The notes beneath the pieces are model-generated. The model did no database searches. It was not told where the DNA came from and worked only from the letters and a program-made list of their open reading frames with translations. Below are positions 6,368 to 7,621 of a stretch of DNA of 7,621 bases, one piece after another. Source of the DNA: an uncultured Xanthobacteraceae bacterium (GTDB lineage Bacteria; Pseudomonadota; Alphaproteobacteria; Rhizobiales; Xanthobacteraceae); assembly GCA_955652195.1 (NCBI GenBank), contig CATPBC010000396.1, positions 1 to 7,621 on the forward strand, read 5' to 3'. A program made the translations under genes and the position numbers. Each line of letters starts with the position of its first letter. Within the stretch, counting starts at the first letter, position 1.

Positions 6368-7431
6368 AGCCGATTCGCTTGCCGGATCAACCGCGCGTGC
6401 TCGTCGTTATCTTGCGTCGACTGGGCGATGTGCTCTTGACCACACCGCTCATCCGCAGTGTTAAGCGCGCCTACCCGCAAGCCTCAATCGACGCGCTGGT
6501 TTTTACCGGTACCGAAGGAATCTTGGCCGGCAATCCCGATCTTGCTGAAATTATCACCGTCCCACAGCGGTCGAGCTTCCTCGACACCTTGTCGCTGATC
6601 GCACGGCTGTTCCGCCGCTATGACCTCGCGCTGTCGACGCAAACCGGCGATCGCCCAACCGCTTTGGCAGTTATCGCGGGACGCCAGAGCGCCGGGCCGG
6701 TCGAAGCCGGTGGATCGGCCAGTGCGCTCAAGCGTTTTTTCCTGAGCCGCAGTTACGTCACGGATAGCCAGCAGCATCGCCTTCTCGACATTTTGCGCCT
6801 GGCGGACGTGCTCGGCATTCCCTCACATCGCGAAGTCGTCTGTCCTCCTGCTGCGCCAGGTTCCGAGCTGGCGCCTCGCCAACTTTACGCGGTGATCCAT
6901 GCCGCGCCGATGTTCGTCTACAAGCGCTGGACGGGCGAAGGCTGGCGCGCGCTGGCTGCGGCACTGCGCGACCGCGGATTCATGGCCGTGAGCACCGGCG
7001 CCGCCTCCGACCGCGCCTACCTCGATGAGGTATGGCACAATGCAAATGTTCTGCGGCTCGATGGCAAGCTCGCTTGGCCGGAACTGACGGCGCTGATCGC
7101 CGCCGCGCGCGTTTATATCGGCCCGGACACCGCGATCACCCATCTTGCTGCAGCAACGGGAATCCCGACCGTGGCGCTTTACGGCCCAACCGATCCGCGA
7201 CTTTGGGGGCCATGGCCTCCCGGCGGCTTCGATCGACCATGGCAGGCCGCCGGCACAATCCAACGTCGTGGCAATGTCTGGCTGGTGCAGAATCCGTTGC
7301 CGTGCTTGCCGTGCCAGCTCGAAGGCTGCGAGCGCCGACTCGACAGCTATAGCCAATGCCTTGACGAGCTTACCGCGGCGCAGGTCCTCACCGCCGTCGA
7401 TCAGGCGCTTGCCATGCGCGAAGCTGCATAA
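6364..7431 (+). CDS. GT9 heptosyltransferase-family protein (WaaC/WaaQ-like)
   Basis: This 355-aa second GT9 enzyme is predicted to transfer heptose or a related sugar from an ADP-linked donor to LPS core. VLVVILRRLGDVLLTTPLIR (12-31) contains the family catalytic Asp22. KRW at 187-189 supplies the phosphate-binding Lys. YIGPDTAITHLAAATGIPTV (251-270) with the following ALYGPTDPRLWGP forms the donor site, with Asp255 and His260. LRRLGDVLLTTPLI is closer to WaaQ/heptosyltransferase III-type proteins than to this locus's WaaF, but the family is hard to subdivide by eye, so I give no symbol. Cysteines at 314, 317, 322 and 332 repeat the C-x2-C-x4-C-xn-C arrangement seen in WaaF. Its ATG overlaps the GT2 stop (ATGA), implying translational coupling. 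It is the last gene of the rightward operon and ends 24 bp before a convergent gene. Confidence 0.87.
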   Translation: MKPIRLPDQPRVLVVILRRLGDVLLTTPLIRSVKRAYPQASIDALVFTGTEGILAGNPDLAEIITVPQRSSFLDTLSLIARLFRRYDLALSTQTGDRPTALAVIAGRQSAGPVEAGGSASALKRFFLSRSYVTDSQQHRLLDILRLADVLGIPSHREVVCPPAAPGSELAPRQLYAVIHAAPMFVYKRWTGEGWRALAAALRDRGFMAVSTGAASDRAYLDEVWHNANVLRLDGKLAWPELTALIAAARVYIGPDTAITHLAAATGIPTVALYGPTDPRLWGPWPPGGFDRPWQAAGTIQRRGNVWLVQNPLPCLPCQLEGCERRLDSYSQCLDELTAAQVLTAVDQALAMREAA

Positions 7432-7448
7432 CGCCATCGGGCGAAGCT

Positions 7449-7470
7449 TCGGCGCTTAATAGAGCGCCGG
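7449..7470. terminator. hairpin at the convergent gene junction, possible bidirectional terminator
   Basis: CGGCGCT (7450-7456) pairs with AGCGCCG (7463-7469) around a 6-nt loop TAATAG, giving a 7-bp GC-rich stem, extendable by one G-T pair. It begins 18 nt after the second GT9 gene's stop and includes the stop codon of the converging minus-strand gene, a natural site for a shared terminator. No T-run follows on either strand, so it does not meet the classical intrinsic-terminator model. A 10-bp palindrome CGAAGCTTCG (7442-7451) adjoins it. Confidence 0.35.
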
Positions 7471-7621
7471 CTGTTCCGGGGCGGTCGGGCGACCGAGCAC
7501 GCCGTTCACCACGTCAAACGGAGTATAAGATTGCGATCCACAGGAATCCGATTGGACCGCGTAGCGTCCATCGACGACGGCATCGTTCTGAATAAACAGC
7601 GCATAGGTTCGCAGATGGCCG
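7456..7621 (-). CDS. hypothetical protein, C-terminal fragment
   Basis: A minus-strand frame entering from the right edge gives the last 54 residues of a protein ending in TAA at 7458-7456. It is not in the GT9 operon and converges on it. The visible piece reads GHLRTYALFIQNDAVVDGRY, then a short stretch with a single cysteine in SDSCGSQSYTPFD, and ends in a Pro-rich tail (PTAPEQPALY). The alternating hydrophobic/polar pattern suggests beta strands. It resembles short conserved proteins of unknown function that I recall from Bradyrhizobium-type genomes, but I cannot name a family. Support for coding is the protein-like composition, the open frame to the edge and the convergent layout. The start and any signal peptide lie outside the window. 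Confidence 0.6.
   Translation of the reverse strand, partial: GHLRTYALFIQNDAVVDGRYAVQSDSCGSQSYTPFDVVNGVLGRPTAPEQPALY

Noticed and set aside
5836..6480. 214-codon minus-strand frame across the GT2/GT9 junction
   Set aside because: Fully covered by two well-supported plus-strand glycosyltransferase genes; the product is Arg/Ser-rich low-complexity, a shadow of high-GC coding DNA.
6823..7437. 204-codon minus-strand frame antisense to the second GT9
   Set aside because: No protein motif, and the sense strand carries clear GT9 motifs through the whole interval.
7482..7495. Inverted repeat CGGTCG-GG-CGACCG
   Set aside because: A 2-nt loop is too short for the full stem and it lies within the coding region of the right-edge gene; likely coincidental in GC-rich DNA.
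1..7621. Mobile elements, tRNA/rRNA genes, CRISPR arrays, defence or otherwise novel multi-gene system
   Set aside because: No transposase, integrase, terminal repeats, regularly spaced repeats or tRNA-like cloverleaf seen; every long gene belongs to a known LPS/sugar-metabolism or export family.

Overview
The window is a high-GC bacterial chromosomal segment that I read as an LPS inner-core heptose locus from an alphaproteobacterium. It is probably from the Bradyrhizobium/Rhodopseudomonas/Xanthobacteraceae part of Hyphomicrobiales. That placement rests on my memory of how the HldE, WaaF and MsbA-like proteins of that group look, plus codon and base composition. It is an inference, not a database result.

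Layout. Two gene sets are transcribed divergently from a 434-bp intergenic region (2521-2954). Leftward (minus strand) run waaF (heptosyltransferase II, GT9), galE (UDP-glucose 4-epimerase) and the first 101 codons of an MsbA-type ABC exporter that leaves the window at base 1. Rightward (plus strand) run hldD (ADP-heptose 6-epimerase), hldE (bifunctional heptose-7-P kinase / heptose-1-P adenylyltransferase), a GT2 glycosyltransferase and a second GT9 heptosyltransferase-like gene. The last two overlap by ATGA. A convergent minus-strand gene of unknown function enters from the right edge and ends 24 bp past the last GT9, with a GC-rich hairpin at the junction.

How the genes work together. HldE phosphorylates D-glycero-D-manno-heptose-7-P at C1 and later adenylylates the 1-phosphate. 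HldD epimerises the product to ADP-L-glycero-D-manno-heptose. WaaF, and probably the second GT9, transfer heptose to the growing core. GalE supplies UDP-galactose, and the GT2 enzyme probably adds a further core or surface sugar. The MsbA-like protein would flip the finished lipid-linked glycolipid across the inner membrane. gmhA, gmhB, waaC and the kdo genes are not in the window.

Non-coding signals. The divergent region holds a candidate minus-strand sigma70 promoter with a perfect TATAAT. It also has a pair of 8-bp direct repeats offset by one helical turn, and a GGCAA-rich cluster of small inverted and direct repeats just upstream of hldD. Start sites here mostly lack strong Shine-Dalgarno sequences, and translational coupling looks common. 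I found no mobile element, RNA gene, CRISPR array or defence-type system. The window looks like an ordinary LPS locus with a few regulatory details worth checking.
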